From positions 1 to 36,865 of the forward strand of contig WSBC01000026.1 of NCBI GenBank assembly GCA_009758405.1: a stretch of 36,865 bases of DNA. The letters run 5' to 3'. Source of the stretch: Methanobacteriota archaeon (GTDB lineage: Archaea; Thermoplasmatota; Thermoplasmata; Thermoplasmatales; ARK-15). This document shows positions 1 through 7,516 of this stretch, one piece after another (positions within the stretch are counted from its first letter, which is position 1; every line of letters starts with the position of its first letter). The notes under the pieces are model-generated. The model saw only the letters and a list, made by a program, of their open reading frames with translations. It ran no database searches and was not told the DNA's origin. The position numbers and the translations under genes were made by a program.

Positions 1-159
1 GGAATACTGATGCATGCAGATCTCAATGCTGTATATAACATAATAAGGAAGGCATTCCCTGAAGCGTTTGCGGACGGGATAGAGGGTATAGGGTTATACC
101 CACGAAGTTTAAGCATCCCCGAATTCATGGGGATGATAACTTCCAAAGGTGAATGTTAA
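1..159 (+). CDS. tnpB: IS200/IS605-family TnpB, C-terminal end (partial)
   Basis: Frame 1 is open from the window edge to TAA at 157-159 and encodes the last 52 residues of a TnpB/OrfB-like protein. The segment ADLNAVYNI at about residues 6-14 matches the conserved C-terminal RuvC-III motif of TnpB, in which the Asp is a catalytic metal ligand. It is followed by the usual KAFPEAFADG-type tail. TnpB is an RNA-guided nuclease carried by IS200/IS605 elements. The 5' part lies outside the window, so whether the element is intact cannot be told. The stop codon is one base from the ATG of hemL, so the element abuts the tetrapyrrole operon. Motif identification is seen; the family role is established knowledge. 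Confidence 0.85.
   Translation, partial: GILMHADLNAVYNIIRKAFPEAFADGIEGIGLYPRSLSIPEFMGMITSKGEC
114..135 (+). repeat. IS200/IS605 right-end hairpin
   Basis: A perfect 7-bp inverted repeat (CATCCCC at 114-120, GGGGATG at 129-135) encloses an 8-base loop containing GAATTC. It lies inside the last codons of tnpB. IS200/IS605 elements end in a subterminal hairpin recognised by TnpA, and the 3' end of tnpB commonly overlaps it, so this is probably the right end. The exact cleavage point, expected a few bases downstream, cannot be fixed without an empty site. Confidence 0.6.
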
Positions 160-160
160 C

Positions 161-1444
161 ATGGTTAACAGAAACCATAACCTGCTATCTGAGAAACTAT
201 TTGATAGGTCAAAGGAACTTTTCCCTGGAGGGGTTAATTCCCCAGTAAGATTCTATGAGCCATATCCAATCTTTATTAGGAGTGGCAAGGGGATTAATAT
301 ATTCAGTGTAGATGGCATAAAATACATCGATTTCTGTCTTGCATATGGACCTCTTATCCTGGGTCATTCACCCCCTGAGGTTAAAAGGAAGATCGTTGAG
401 CAGCTTGAAAGAGGATGGCTATTTGGTGCCCCCACGGAACTCGAGATAAAGTATGCTGAAATACTATCAAAACTAACAGGAATGGAGATGATGAGATTCA
501 CAAATTCTGGCACGGAGGCAACGATGCACGCTATAAGGCTAGGGAGGGCTTACAAAAAAAGGAAAAAGATAGTGAAGATGAGAAGTGGTTATCATGGATC
601 GCATGATTATGTACTTGTCTCCCCAGGTAGTGGTGCAACAGGTATACCTTCTTCTCCTGGTATTCCCGATGAAACCTCCAAAAACACTCTTGTTGCAGAA
701 TTCAATAATTTTAATTCTCTTGAAAGAATATTCAAAGAAAATGGTACAGAGATTGCTCTTCTTATTACAGAACCTATTCTGGGGAATATTGGAGTAATAC
801 CGCCAGAGGAGGGTTTTATAAAATTTTTGAGGGAAATTACAGAGAGATATGATTCACTCTTAATAATGGATGAGGTGATAACAGGTTTTAGGATAAATTA
901 TGGCACTGCCTCACAATTTTACAACATAAAACCCGATTTGATTATTCTAGGAAAGATTGTAGGCGGAGGCCTTCCATTTGCAATATTTGGAGGTGATAAG
1001 GAAATAATGGAAAATATTGCACCTGCTGGTAAAGTATACCAGGCTGGAACATTTTCTGGAAATCCTCTTTCTGTTGCTGCGGGTATTGCAACAATAAAAT
1101 CATTAAAGGAAAGGGATTATGGAATATTTAATGATTACTTGGATACACTTAGAAAATTCGTAAGGGATTCTATTGAGGATTTTTCGCAGGAAATTACAAT
1201 GAATGGTATTGGCAGCATGTTTCAATTCTTCTTTAACAATTCTGTGAAGAGCGTTAATGATGCGATTAAGAGTGATACAAAAAAATACTTTAGATTTTTC
1301 AAATTTCTCCTTAATAAAAATATATATATACCTCATTCACAGTTCGAATCACTTTTTTTAAGTTTTAAACATAGAAAAAGAGAAGTGGAAAAGCTTGGAA
1401 GTGCTTTATATGAATTTTTCAGGGAAAATAAGGATTGGAAGTAG
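161..1444 (+). CDS. hemL: glutamate-1-semialdehyde 2,1-aminomutase
   Basis: Cytosolic PLP enzyme that converts glutamate-1-semialdehyde to 5-aminolevulinate, the second step of the C5 tetrapyrrole pathway. The roughly 427-residue length fits the family. N-terminal FPGGVNSPVR, the middle TNSGTEATMHAIRLGR cofactor segment, MDEVITGFR and the PLP-lysine region LGKIVGGGLPFA are all visible. I chose ATG 161 because GGTGA at 148-152 is a Shine-Dalgarno sequence 8 bases upstream; GTG 149 is the alternative. That ribosome site lies inside the end of tnpB. It is the first gene of an overlapping hemL-hemC-cobA-hemD operon; hemA and hemB are not in the window. Confidence 0.95.
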   Translation: MVNRNHNLLSEKLFDRSKELFPGGVNSPVRFYEPYPIFIRSGKGINIFSVDGIKYIDFCLAYGPLILGHSPPEVKRKIVEQLERGWLFGAPTELEIKYAEILSKLTGMEMMRFTNSGTEATMHAIRLGRAYKKRKKIVKMRSGYHGSHDYVLVSPGSGATGIPSSPGIPDETSKNTLVAEFNNFNSLERIFKENGTEIALLITEPILGNIGVIPPEEGFIKFLREITERYDSLLIMDEVITGFRINYGTASQFYNIKPDLIILGKIVGGGLPFAIFGGDKEIMENIAPAGKVYQAGTFSGNPLSVAAGIATIKSLKERDYGIFNDYLDTLRKFVRDSIEDFSQEITMNGIGSMFQFFFNNSVKSVNDAIKSDTKKYFRFFKFLLNKNIYIPHSQFESLFLSFKHRKREVEKLGSALYEFFRENKDWK

Positions 1445-2273
1445 GGGTAGTCCACTGGCAATTGCTCAGGCTAAGATTGTTGAGGATATTTTAAAAAATA
1501 GGGGATACAATACTGAGATAATAGAAATAAAGAGCAGGGGGGATCAAACAGATATACCATTGAGGATGTCAAAGGAATTTGGCCTTTTTACAAAAGAAAT
1601 AAATTCAGCTTTGCTTGAAAAAAGAATAGATATCGCAGTACATTCAATGAAGGATATACCAACCAATCTTGAGAAGGGTCTTGAGATTTCTGCTGTTGTA
1701 AAAAGGGGTCCTGTAGAGGATTTTTTAGTATCAAAAAAAGGTCTCTTCGATTTACCAGAGGGTTCGAAGATTGGTACATCAAGTCAGAGGAGAAGGGAGT
1801 TTCTAAAATTTCTTAGACCCGATATAGAGATTGTAGATATAAGGGGTAATCTTGATACCAGGATCAAAAAATACAAAGATGGTGCATTTGATGGCATAAT
1901 TGTTGCCAGGGCGGGACTGGTAAGGCTAGATGTAAATATTGAGGGGGAAACATTGAACAGGGATCTTTTTTTACCACAGGCAAATCAGGGGGCAATAGCT
2001 GTGGTTACAAGGGGTGACATATTTTCAAAAATATCATCCCTTGTTGATGATTGGGAAACACACATTGAAACATTTATTGAAAGGGAGGCATTAAGAAAGG
2101 TGGGTGCAGGATGTCATTCCACCCTTGGTCTTTATGCAAAATTTTATGGTGATAAAATTATGTTTCATGCCTCACACATAAAGGATATGAAAAGGTTTGA
2201 TTTTTACAGGTTTGTTGATGCATGGAATATTGACGAACTTTTGAATGATTTTATGAGGTGGTACAATGAATAG
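1410..2273 (+). CDS. hemC: hydroxymethylbilane synthase (porphobilinogen deaminase)
   Basis: Polymerises four porphobilinogens into hydroxymethylbilane. About 287 residues, with the family start IGSRGSPLAIAQ, the substrate region VHSMKDIP, the GTSSQRRR loop and, near the C-terminus, GAGCHSTLG, whose Cys would carry the dipyrromethane cofactor. ATG 1410 is preferred over the in-frame TTG at 1395 because it places IGSRGSPLA at the normal distance from the start. It overlaps the end of hemL by 35 bases and its own end overlaps cobA by 8 bases, which suggests translational coupling. Confidence 0.95.
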   Translation: MNFSGKIRIGSRGSPLAIAQAKIVEDILKNRGYNTEIIEIKSRGDQTDIPLRMSKEFGLFTKEINSALLEKRIDIAVHSMKDIPTNLEKGLEISAVVKRGPVEDFLVSKKGLFDLPEGSKIGTSSQRRREFLKFLRPDIEIVDIRGNLDTRIKKYKDGAFDGIIVARAGLVRLDVNIEGETLNRDLFLPQANQGAIAVVTRGDIFSKISSLVDDWETHIETFIEREALRKVGAGCHSTLGLYAKFYGDKIMFHASHIKDMKRFDFYRFVDAWNIDELLNDFMRWYNE

Positions 2274-3012
2274 GGTCTATCTAGTTGGAGCAGGGCCGGG
2301 GGATCCTGAACTTATTTCAGTGAAAGCATTAAAGATTTTAAGGAATGCTGAGGTTGTGCTTTACGATAGACTTGTGGACAGAAGGATTCTCAGGTTAATA
2401 CCTAAAAAGGCAAAAAAAATATCTGTTGGAAAAAGCAAAGGGGAAGATTCTGATGAAAAACAGAGAGAAATACATGAACTTATCTTGGAGTACTATTCTA
2501 AGGGAAAAAATGTGGTAAGACTGAAGGGAGGGGATCCCTTTATATTTGGAAGGGGAGGGGAGGAGGTAGAGTTCATGAAAAGTAAGGGAATAAGATACAC
2601 TGTGGTTCCTGGAATCACTTCTGCACTGGGGATTCCCACAAATATAGGGCTTCCCTTGACACACAGAAACTACTCCTCATCCCTAATGATTATCCCGGGT
2701 CACTTAAAAAAAGGTAAAGAACCGAACTGGAAGGTTGTAGCTGATTTCGATGGAACCATCGTAATACTAATGGGTGCAAGCAAGATTGGTGAGATCTCAA
2801 AAAAATTAATAGAACTAGGCAAGGATTCATCTACACCCGTCTGTGTGATAATCAATGGAACCACAAAAAGGGAGAGAATAATAGTTTCGACCCTTAGAGA
2901 TATAAAAAATGTGGAGTCACCTGCTGTAATAGTAATCGGAAAGGTGGTGAGTCTAATTGAAAAAAATATTATTACTGAGGCCGGAAGAAAAATTCGAAGA
3001 GTTGAACATTGA
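2266..3012 (+). CDS. cobA: uroporphyrinogen-III C-methyltransferase
   Basis: SAM-dependent methylation of uroporphyrinogen III at C2 and C7 to precorrin-2, the branch point for siroheme and corrinoids. The 248-residue protein begins with VYLVGAGPGDPELIS and contains VVRLKGGDPFIFGRGGEE and VVPGITSALGIP, the diagnostic motifs of the SUMT family. It is the single-domain form; no CysG-type dehydrogenase/ferrochelatase domain is fused. The start lies inside the last codons of hemC (8-base overlap), and hemD begins within its 3' end. A corrinoid adenosyltransferase end at the far right of the window is compatible with cobalamin synthesis. Confidence 0.95.
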   Translation: MNRVYLVGAGPGDPELISVKALKILRNAEVVLYDRLVDRRILRLIPKKAKKISVGKSKGEDSDEKQREIHELILEYYSKGKNVVRLKGGDPFIFGRGGEEVEFMKSKGIRYTVVPGITSALGIPTNIGLPLTHRNYSSSLMIIPGHLKKGKEPNWKVVADFDGTIVILMGASKIGEISKKLIELGKDSSTPVCVIINGTTKRERIIVSTLRDIKNVESPAVIVIGKVVSLIEKNIITEAGRKIRRVEH

Positions 3013-3646
3013 CTTTGCTGAGGTTATAAATTTTCCTTTAATAAGATTGGTTGAGGATGATTTTTCTCTTGATGATATCAAATTTGATACTATTGTATTC
3101 ACAAGTTCTTTTGCATACATTTCCTTTAAAAAGAGATTGGGGGAATCAATAAAGGAGGTACTTAATGGCAAAAGAATAATTGCAATAGGTGATAAAACAT
3201 CTTCTGTAATTGATTTTAAAAGTATAGTACCAGAGAGGCAATCCTGGAGAGGCATTGTTGAATTAATTGAAAAAGGAGAGAATGTTTTAATTGTAAGGAG
3301 CAGAGATGGTAATAAAAAATTACCTGAGGAACTAAGAGGAAAGGGGGCCGTAGTAAAAACATTGGATATTTACCATTCAGAGGTAATAGATAGAGATTTT
3401 GAAATTTTATGTAAAATGTTTAATTCAAAGGAGATTGATGCAATTATTTTTTCTTCCGGAATGATAGTTAACACATTTTTCAAACTTTTTGATAAATATT
3501 GCATTAATAGGAGAATTCTACCAAAAATCATTGTTTCTATAGGAGAAGAAACATCAATTATATTAAAAAATAATAATATCAATTTTATTGAATTGGAAAA
3601 ACCGGATATTTTATATGCAATAAAAAAAATATGTGGAAAAATTTAA
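2957..3646 (+). CDS. hemD: uroporphyrinogen-III synthase
   Basis: Closes hydroxymethylbilane to uroporphyrinogen III with inversion of ring D. The family is poorly conserved, but position and shape fit: 229 residues, start KKILLLRPEE, FDTIVFTSSFAY, KRIIAIGDKTS, and late IDAIIFSSGMIVNTFF followed by IVSIGEETS, the usual two-lobe pattern. The start is TTG at 2957, inside cobA (56-base overlap), preceded by a GGTGG Shine-Dalgarno at about 2944. Assignment rests on these motifs plus the operon, since the enzymes on either side of this step (hemC, cobA) are encoded immediately upstream. Confidence 0.85.
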   Translation: MKKILLLRPEEKFEELNIDFAEVINFPLIRLVEDDFSLDDIKFDTIVFTSSFAYISFKKRLGESIKEVLNGKRIIAIGDKTSSVIDFKSIVPERQSWRGIVELIEKGENVLIVRSRDGNKKLPEELRGKGAVVKTLDIYHSEVIDRDFEILCKMFNSKEIDAIIFSSGMIVNTFFKLFDKYCINRRILPKIIVSIGEETSIILKNNNINFIELEKPDILYAIKKICGKI

Positions 3647-3680
3647 TAATATCTAATAAATTCATATAATGGTGATTAAA

Positions 3681-4088
3681 ATGATGAATGCGCAGCCAAC
3701 CGGTACATATATACCTCCCGATGTATCAACTGTGAAGACTCTGAATAAAGTGACAAAAATAATTGCATTGATATTCGGTATAATATTAATTATAGTAGGT
3801 GCTATATCACTAATTGCACTCGTTGGCATAGTTCCATTGATTTTCGGTGTTGTTGATCTTATAATATATTATGAGATTAAACAGATAGATTCACTTATAG
3901 ACCAGCAGAGGTACAATGAGGCTAAAAGTAAAACATTTGTATGGATGATAATTGGCTTTATACTTTCAGGAATTCTAGTAGGAATACTTCTTCTAATTGC
4001 GTGGCTAAAATACGATGATATAATAAGGGCTGTACAGCAATCCTATACGCAACAAGGACCTGTTCCACCTCAACCACCGGTACAATAA
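3681..4088 (+). CDS. small integral membrane protein, unknown function
   Basis: About 135 residues with no recognised catalytic motif. A polar N-terminus is followed by two adjacent hydrophobic segments (roughly residues 25-65), a charged loop with EIKQIDSLIDQQRYNEAK, a third hydrophobic segment (about residues 86-110) and a Pro/Gln-rich tail. This resembles small archaeal and bacterial membrane proteins of DUF4064 type, but that is only a resemblance. ATG 3681 is chosen because GGTGA at 3671-3675 is well placed; an in-frame ATG lies at 3669. It follows hemD by 34 bases and may be read with it or from an AT-rich promoter at about 3641-3652. Confidence 0.6.
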   Translation: MMNAQPTGTYIPPDVSTVKTLNKVTKIIALIFGIILIIVGAISLIALVGIVPLIFGVVDLIIYYEIKQIDSLIDQQRYNEAKSKTFVWMIIGFILSGILVGILLLIAWLKYDDIIRAVQQSYTQQGPVPPQPPVQ

Positions 4089-4094
4089 AATTAT

Positions 4095-4763
4095 TTAAAT
4101 AATTTTATATTTTTTAAGTGCCTCTATTACACCATAACCGTAATTTCTTTTTGTAACATAATCTGCATTCTCTTTTACAACATTCCAAGCATTGGAAACC
4201 GCAACACCTATTCCAACATTTTTTAGCATCTCTAGATCATTTTCGCTATCTCCAAAGGCCATTATTTCTTCTAAATCGATCGATAGCATCTCCGATACCT
4301 TTTTCAGACCAAACAGCTTATTTTGTTCTTTGTGCATAATATGTATACCAAATCCTGTTGCCTGTACATTGTAGCCCAGGGGCACAAAAAATTCCCTAGC
4401 ACTTTTTATATCCATGGATGGAATTAATGTAATAGATGTTTCCCTCCACCTGTCTGTAATTATCCTTTCAGCCTCAGGATATTTTTCTTTAAATCTGAGA
4501 TATTCTTTTTCGATGTCAGCCTTATCAAAGTATTTATATATTTTATCATGCAATACCATTCCACCATTTTCAGATATTATTGGTCCCGTTGTACCAATAA
4601 ATATTTTAAAGCCCATTGTAACTGGGAGAACATTACCGCTCACAAGGATTACCTTGATCCCTTTTTTTTCAATCTTTCTAAATGCATAAATTACGTCTAC
4701 TGTGATCTGCCTTTTTTCATTTGTTATGGTCCCATCTATATCTGTTGCCACTGCTTTTATCAT
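4095..4763 (-). CDS. HAD-family phosphatase, archaeal phosphoglycolate phosphatase type
   Basis: A 222-residue haloacid dehalogenase hydrolase. Motif I is ATDIDGT with nucleophile Asp8 and Asp10, motif II is the LVSGN segment, and motif III/IV is the Mg-binding GDSENDLEM near the C-terminus. A cap domain lies between them (Cof/type IIB arrangement). It resembles the archaeal TA0175 family, whose Thermoplasma member is a phosphoglycolate phosphatase. The substrate here is inferred, and other sugar phosphates are possible. It is divergent from rnp4 with about 50 bases between. Confidence 0.85.
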   Translation of the reverse strand: MIKAVATDIDGTITNEKRQITVDVIYAFRKIEKKGIKVILVSGNVLPVTMGFKIFIGTTGPIISENGGMVLHDKIYKYFDKADIEKEYLRFKEKYPEAERIITDRWRETSITLIPSMDIKSAREFFVPLGYNVQATGFGIHIMHKEQNKLFGLKKVSEMLSIDLEEIMAFGDSENDLEMLKNVGIGVAVSNAWNVVKENADYVTKRNYGYGVIEALKKYKII

Positions 4764-4814
4764 GCAATGGGATAAATTATAATAAATATTAAAACATTAA
4801 CAGTTACGTTTGAA

Positions 4815-5102
4815 ATGACAAGAAATTATATTAAGAAAAGGGCTGAGGCATGGATAAGGGAACTTATCGAACTTGCAAGGGAAATGGAATATAAGGGAAG
4901 GTATGACCTTGAAAGGAGGTATGTGTCCCTTGCATTGGAAATCTCAAGGCATTATAAGGTAAAGATTCAAAACAAGAGATACATATGTAAAAATTGCAAG
5001 ATTATACTAATACCTGGCAGGAATGCTGAAGTAAGAATAAAAAAGGGTAGAGTAAATTTAAAGTGTCTTAGATGCGGGAATATTAAAAGATTTGTTATCT
5101 AA
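4815..5102 (+). CDS. rnp4: RNase P protein component 4 (Rpp21/Rpr2)
   Basis: A 95-residue basic protein of archaeal RNase P, which with the catalytic RNA trims tRNA 5' leaders. The N-terminal half is helical and rich in Arg/Lys. The C-terminal half has the zinc ribbon as two Cys pairs, YICKNCKI and LKCLRCGN, about 30 residues apart, as in Rpp21. An AT-rich box at about 4776-4786 sits roughly 30 bases before ATG 4815. The gene ends exactly where the opposite-strand gene ends, with TAA at 5100-5102 adjoining the other stop. Confidence 0.85.
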   Translation: MTRNYIKKRAEAWIRELIELAREMEYKGRYDLERRYVSLALEISRHYKVKIQNKRYICKNCKIILIPGRNAEVRIKKGRVNLKCLRCGNIKRFVI

Positions 5103-5351
5103 TTACTCCCTTTCTTCATTCTCTTTACTCTCTGTTGTTTCAATCTGAAAATATACCTTCATCCCATGAAGTGTTTCATAAATCTTGTCTGCAAACCATA
5201 TTGCATCTTCAACAGTTGCATTATTTCCCCAATCGTAAACAAAATCGTACCAGCCTGTAATTGGTCTAAAACCCAATCCTTCCAAAGCCGATACAATTTC
5301 GGATGGCTTAGATCCCTCGCTGTTAAATGTCACCTTTAGGTACGTTTTCAT
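5103..5351 (-). CDS. conserved-looking small protein, unknown function
   Basis: About 82 residues, not assignable to a function. It opens MKTYLKVTFNSEG, has KPSEIVSALEGLGFRP, a Trp/Tyr-rich centre with GWYDFVYDWG, then ATVEDAIWFADKIYETLHGMKVYF and an acidic Glu-rich tail. The pattern of beta strand, helix, beta strand, helix, beta strand suggests a compact alpha/beta (ferredoxin-like) fold, by inference only. ATG 5351 is preferred to the TTG at 5360. No Shine-Dalgarno is visible, so the transcript may be leaderless. It converges stop-to-stop with rnp4 with no intergenic base. Confidence 0.65.
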   Translation of the reverse strand: MKTYLKVTFNSEGSKPSEIVSALEGLGFRPITGWYDFVYDWGNNATVEDAIWFADKIYETLHGMKVYFQIETTESKENEERE

Positions 5352-5396
5352 AAGCTTCAAATCAGCGAATACTTAACCATATATAAAAATTTCTTT

Positions 5397-6092
5397 CTAA
5401 TGCTGAAGAATTTCCATAAAAAGCTTTACATTTTCTTCAATCCCCAATGATTCAACAAACTTTATCCCCTTTTTAACATTTAACATTTCTTCAAGATTAT
5501 TGTGCATATCAGAGCCTATTGAAACAGGAATTGACCTACCCTTAATAGATTTAAAGACTTCTTCTGAAATTGAATAATAATATTCCCCAAGAATTGAATA
5601 ATTTATGTTTGTATTAATTTCAAGAAATATATTATGTGTTTCAAGTAAATCAAGAAAATCCTCCCTATTTATTGAATTGAAATTTTTTTGTATATTGTTA
5701 TGGGCTAGTCCTATAGGTTTACCGATGTCCTCATAAATCTCAAGGAGCCTCCATAGAGGGTAGCCCATCATTGAGCTATCGTTAACATATTCAAATAGGA
5801 TATAATCAATGGATTCAAAGATCGTCTTTCTTAATAGTGATAAATCGGTCCTTGGTGAAAAATCAATCTCTATTCCTTTGTAAATCTTTATTGGAAGATC
5901 TAATGATTCTATTTCTTCTATGTAATTTTTTATCTTATCGGGTTCAATTGATCTTACCTTTCTCGTATTAAAATGGTCTGATATACCTATTACTTTAAAT
6001 TCTTTCTTGAGAGCATAAGCAGCAATGTCCATTATATCATATAGCCCATCGGAAAATGTTGAATGTATATGGAAATCTATCAGAGGAATCAT
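5397..6092 (-). CDS. PHP-domain metal-dependent phosphoesterase
   Basis: A 231-residue protein of the PHP superfamily (histidinol phosphatase and polymerase-type phosphoesterases). Metal-ligand motifs appear in order: DFHIHSTFSDG at residues 6-16, IGISDHF, YKGIEIDF, GLAHNN and the C-terminal IGSDMHN. The substrate is not evident; no histidine biosynthesis genes are near. ATG 6092 comes one base after the stop of the HPS/RraA gene and has a GGTAGGA ribosome site, so the two are translationally coupled. The product may act on a phosphorylated intermediate of that pathway, which is inference. Confidence 0.85.
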   Translation of the reverse strand: MIPLIDFHIHSTFSDGLYDIMDIAAYALKKEFKVIGISDHFNTRKVRSIEPDKIKNYIEEIESLDLPIKIYKGIEIDFSPRTDLSLLRKTIFESIDYILFEYVNDSSMMGYPLWRLLEIYEDIGKPIGLAHNNIQKNFNSINREDFLDLLETHNIFLEINTNINYSILGEYYYSISEEVFKSIKGRSIPVSIGSDMHNNLEEMLNVKKGIKFVESLGIEENVKLFMEILQH

Positions 6093-6093
6093 C

Positions 6094-7383
6094 TTATCCT
6101 ACCTTTTCCCATTCCTCCAACTTCATCACTGCTGATAAGGTGGATCCTCTCTTTATCTCCTCCCTGATTCTATTTTCTTTTTCCATCACATCAATAGCCC
6201 TGTTGGCTATTTCAACCGCAATTTCCTTAGGTATTACCACTAGTCCTGATTCATCCCCCACTATCCAGTCCCCAGTTCTAATCCTTTGACCACCAAACTC
6301 CAGTTCTACCCCAATTTCACCATAACCCTTTGGCTCTCCCGCATTTGGTACAATATATTTTGCAAATACGGGAAAATCAATTTCCTTTATTGTATCAATA
6401 TCCCTAACAGCTCCATTGATCACCACCCCTGATACCCCTTTTACCTTTGCACTCCATGATGCAAGTTCTCCCCATACTGCAGTTTCACCGCCGTTAACAT
6501 CAATCACAATTACAGTACCCGGTTCTGCCCTGTCTATCGCCTCCACAGGCTTTGACCAATCACCATCCATTGCTCTCACAGTAAGGGCCTTTCCTACCAT
6601 CTTTTTACCCTTGGAGATTATTGGGAAAAGACCATGTATTGCCCCTTTCCTGTGAAGAGCATCAGATATATTTGGGGTAGATACCTTTGAAAATGCCTCA
6701 TATAATTCCTCCTGCCTGTATTTTTTAAATAGCTCTGTTTTAATTGGCACTTTTTTTTCAATACTTTCCTTTATCCTTCTTGTTGCCTCTGTAACATTTT
6801 CAGCTTTGATTATTGACCCACCACATATTATTATGGATGCACCATTTTCAACCATCAATGGTGCAGTTTCTGAATTTAAACCTCCTGCAACTGCGACCGG
6901 TAGATTAGTTGCCTTCACCACCTCCCTCAAAATCTCCAGAGGATCCCTGCCTACCATTTGCTGGTCAACACCCACGTGTACACATAAATATTCTGCCCCC
7001 ATCTTTTCAGCCTCCTTAGCCCTCTGGACAGGATCTGGAACATTCAGAAGATCGACCATTATTTTAGAACCGTACTTATTTGCAGCCTTAACCGCCTCAG
7101 TTATTGTACCATCATCAGCAACTCCAAGTATCACAATTACATCTGCGCCGCTCTTTGCAGCTATTTCCGCTTCTGCACCACCCACATCCATAGTTTTCAT
7201 ATCGGCTACTATCACCTTACTCGGGAATGTTTTCTTCATTATCCTAACAGCGTTCATTCCCTCACTCTTTATTAATGGAGTTCCCACCTCTATCCAGTCA
7301 ACACCACCCTCAACCGATTCCTTAGCGATCTGAACTGCCCTATCAAGTATTGTTAAATCTAAAGCCACCTGTAAAATTGCCAT
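6094..7383 (-). CDS. 3-hexulose-6-phosphate synthase / RraA-like fusion
   Basis: A 429-residue two-domain protein. Residues 1 to about 210 form an OMP-decarboxylase-fold hexulose-6-phosphate synthase (start AILQVALDL, DMKTMDVGGAEAEIAAKSGAD, VAVAGGLN), which condenses formaldehyde with ribulose 5-phosphate or runs in reverse to make pentoses. The rest is an RraA/HMG-aldolase-like domain (STPNISDALHRKG, WGELASWSAK, VINGAVRDID). The start is ATG 7383: a longer frame upstream reads through the tRNA-Leu gene and is not credible. No Shine-Dalgarno is visible, and an AT-rich box at about 7402-7414 fits a leaderless promoter. HPS/RraA fusions are known in archaea; the RraA reaction here is unknown. 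Confidence 0.92.
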   Translation of the reverse strand: MAILQVALDLTILDRAVQIAKESVEGGVDWIEVGTPLIKSEGMNAVRIMKKTFPSKVIVADMKTMDVGGAEAEIAAKSGADVIVILGVADDGTITEAVKAANKYGSKIMVDLLNVPDPVQRAKEAEKMGAEYLCVHVGVDQQMVGRDPLEILREVVKATNLPVAVAGGLNSETAPLMVENGASIIICGGSIIKAENVTEATRRIKESIEKKVPIKTELFKKYRQEELYEAFSKVSTPNISDALHRKGAIHGLFPIISKGKKMVGKALTVRAMDGDWSKPVEAIDRAEPGTVIVIDVNGGETAVWGELASWSAKVKGVSGVVINGAVRDIDTIKEIDFPVFAKYIVPNAGEPKGYGEIGVELEFGGQRIRTGDWIVGDESGLVVIPKEIAVEIANRAIDVMEKENRIREEIKRGSTLSAVMKLEEWEKVG

Positions 7384-7423
7384 AAAATCTAATAACAATA
7401 CAAAATAATTAATCTTTTCATAG

Positions 7424-7508
7424 TGCGGAGGGCCGGATTTGAACCGGCGAATCCCTATGGAAGCAGATCTTGAGTCTGCCGCCTTTAGCCAGGCTCGGCA
7501 ACCTCCGC
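7424..7508 (-). tRNA. tRNA-Leu (CAA anticodon)
   Basis: An 85-base class II tRNA read on the minus strand. The acceptor stem GCGGAGG pairs with CCTCCGC and the discriminator is A. The anticodon stem GCAGA/TCTGC encloses loop CTCAAGA, giving CAA (Leu, codon UUG). There is a long variable arm and a T arm CCGG-TTCAAAT-CCGG. CCA is not encoded and no intron is seen. It begins 8 bases after the stop of the coiled-coil gene and ends 40 bases before the HPS/RraA start. Confidence 0.93.
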
Positions 7509-7516
7509 CTAAAAAT

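Noticed and set aside
6806-7333. 175-codon open frame antisense to the HPS/RraA gene
   Set aside because: It is a shadow of the real gene with biased low-information composition and no recognisable motif or ribosome site.
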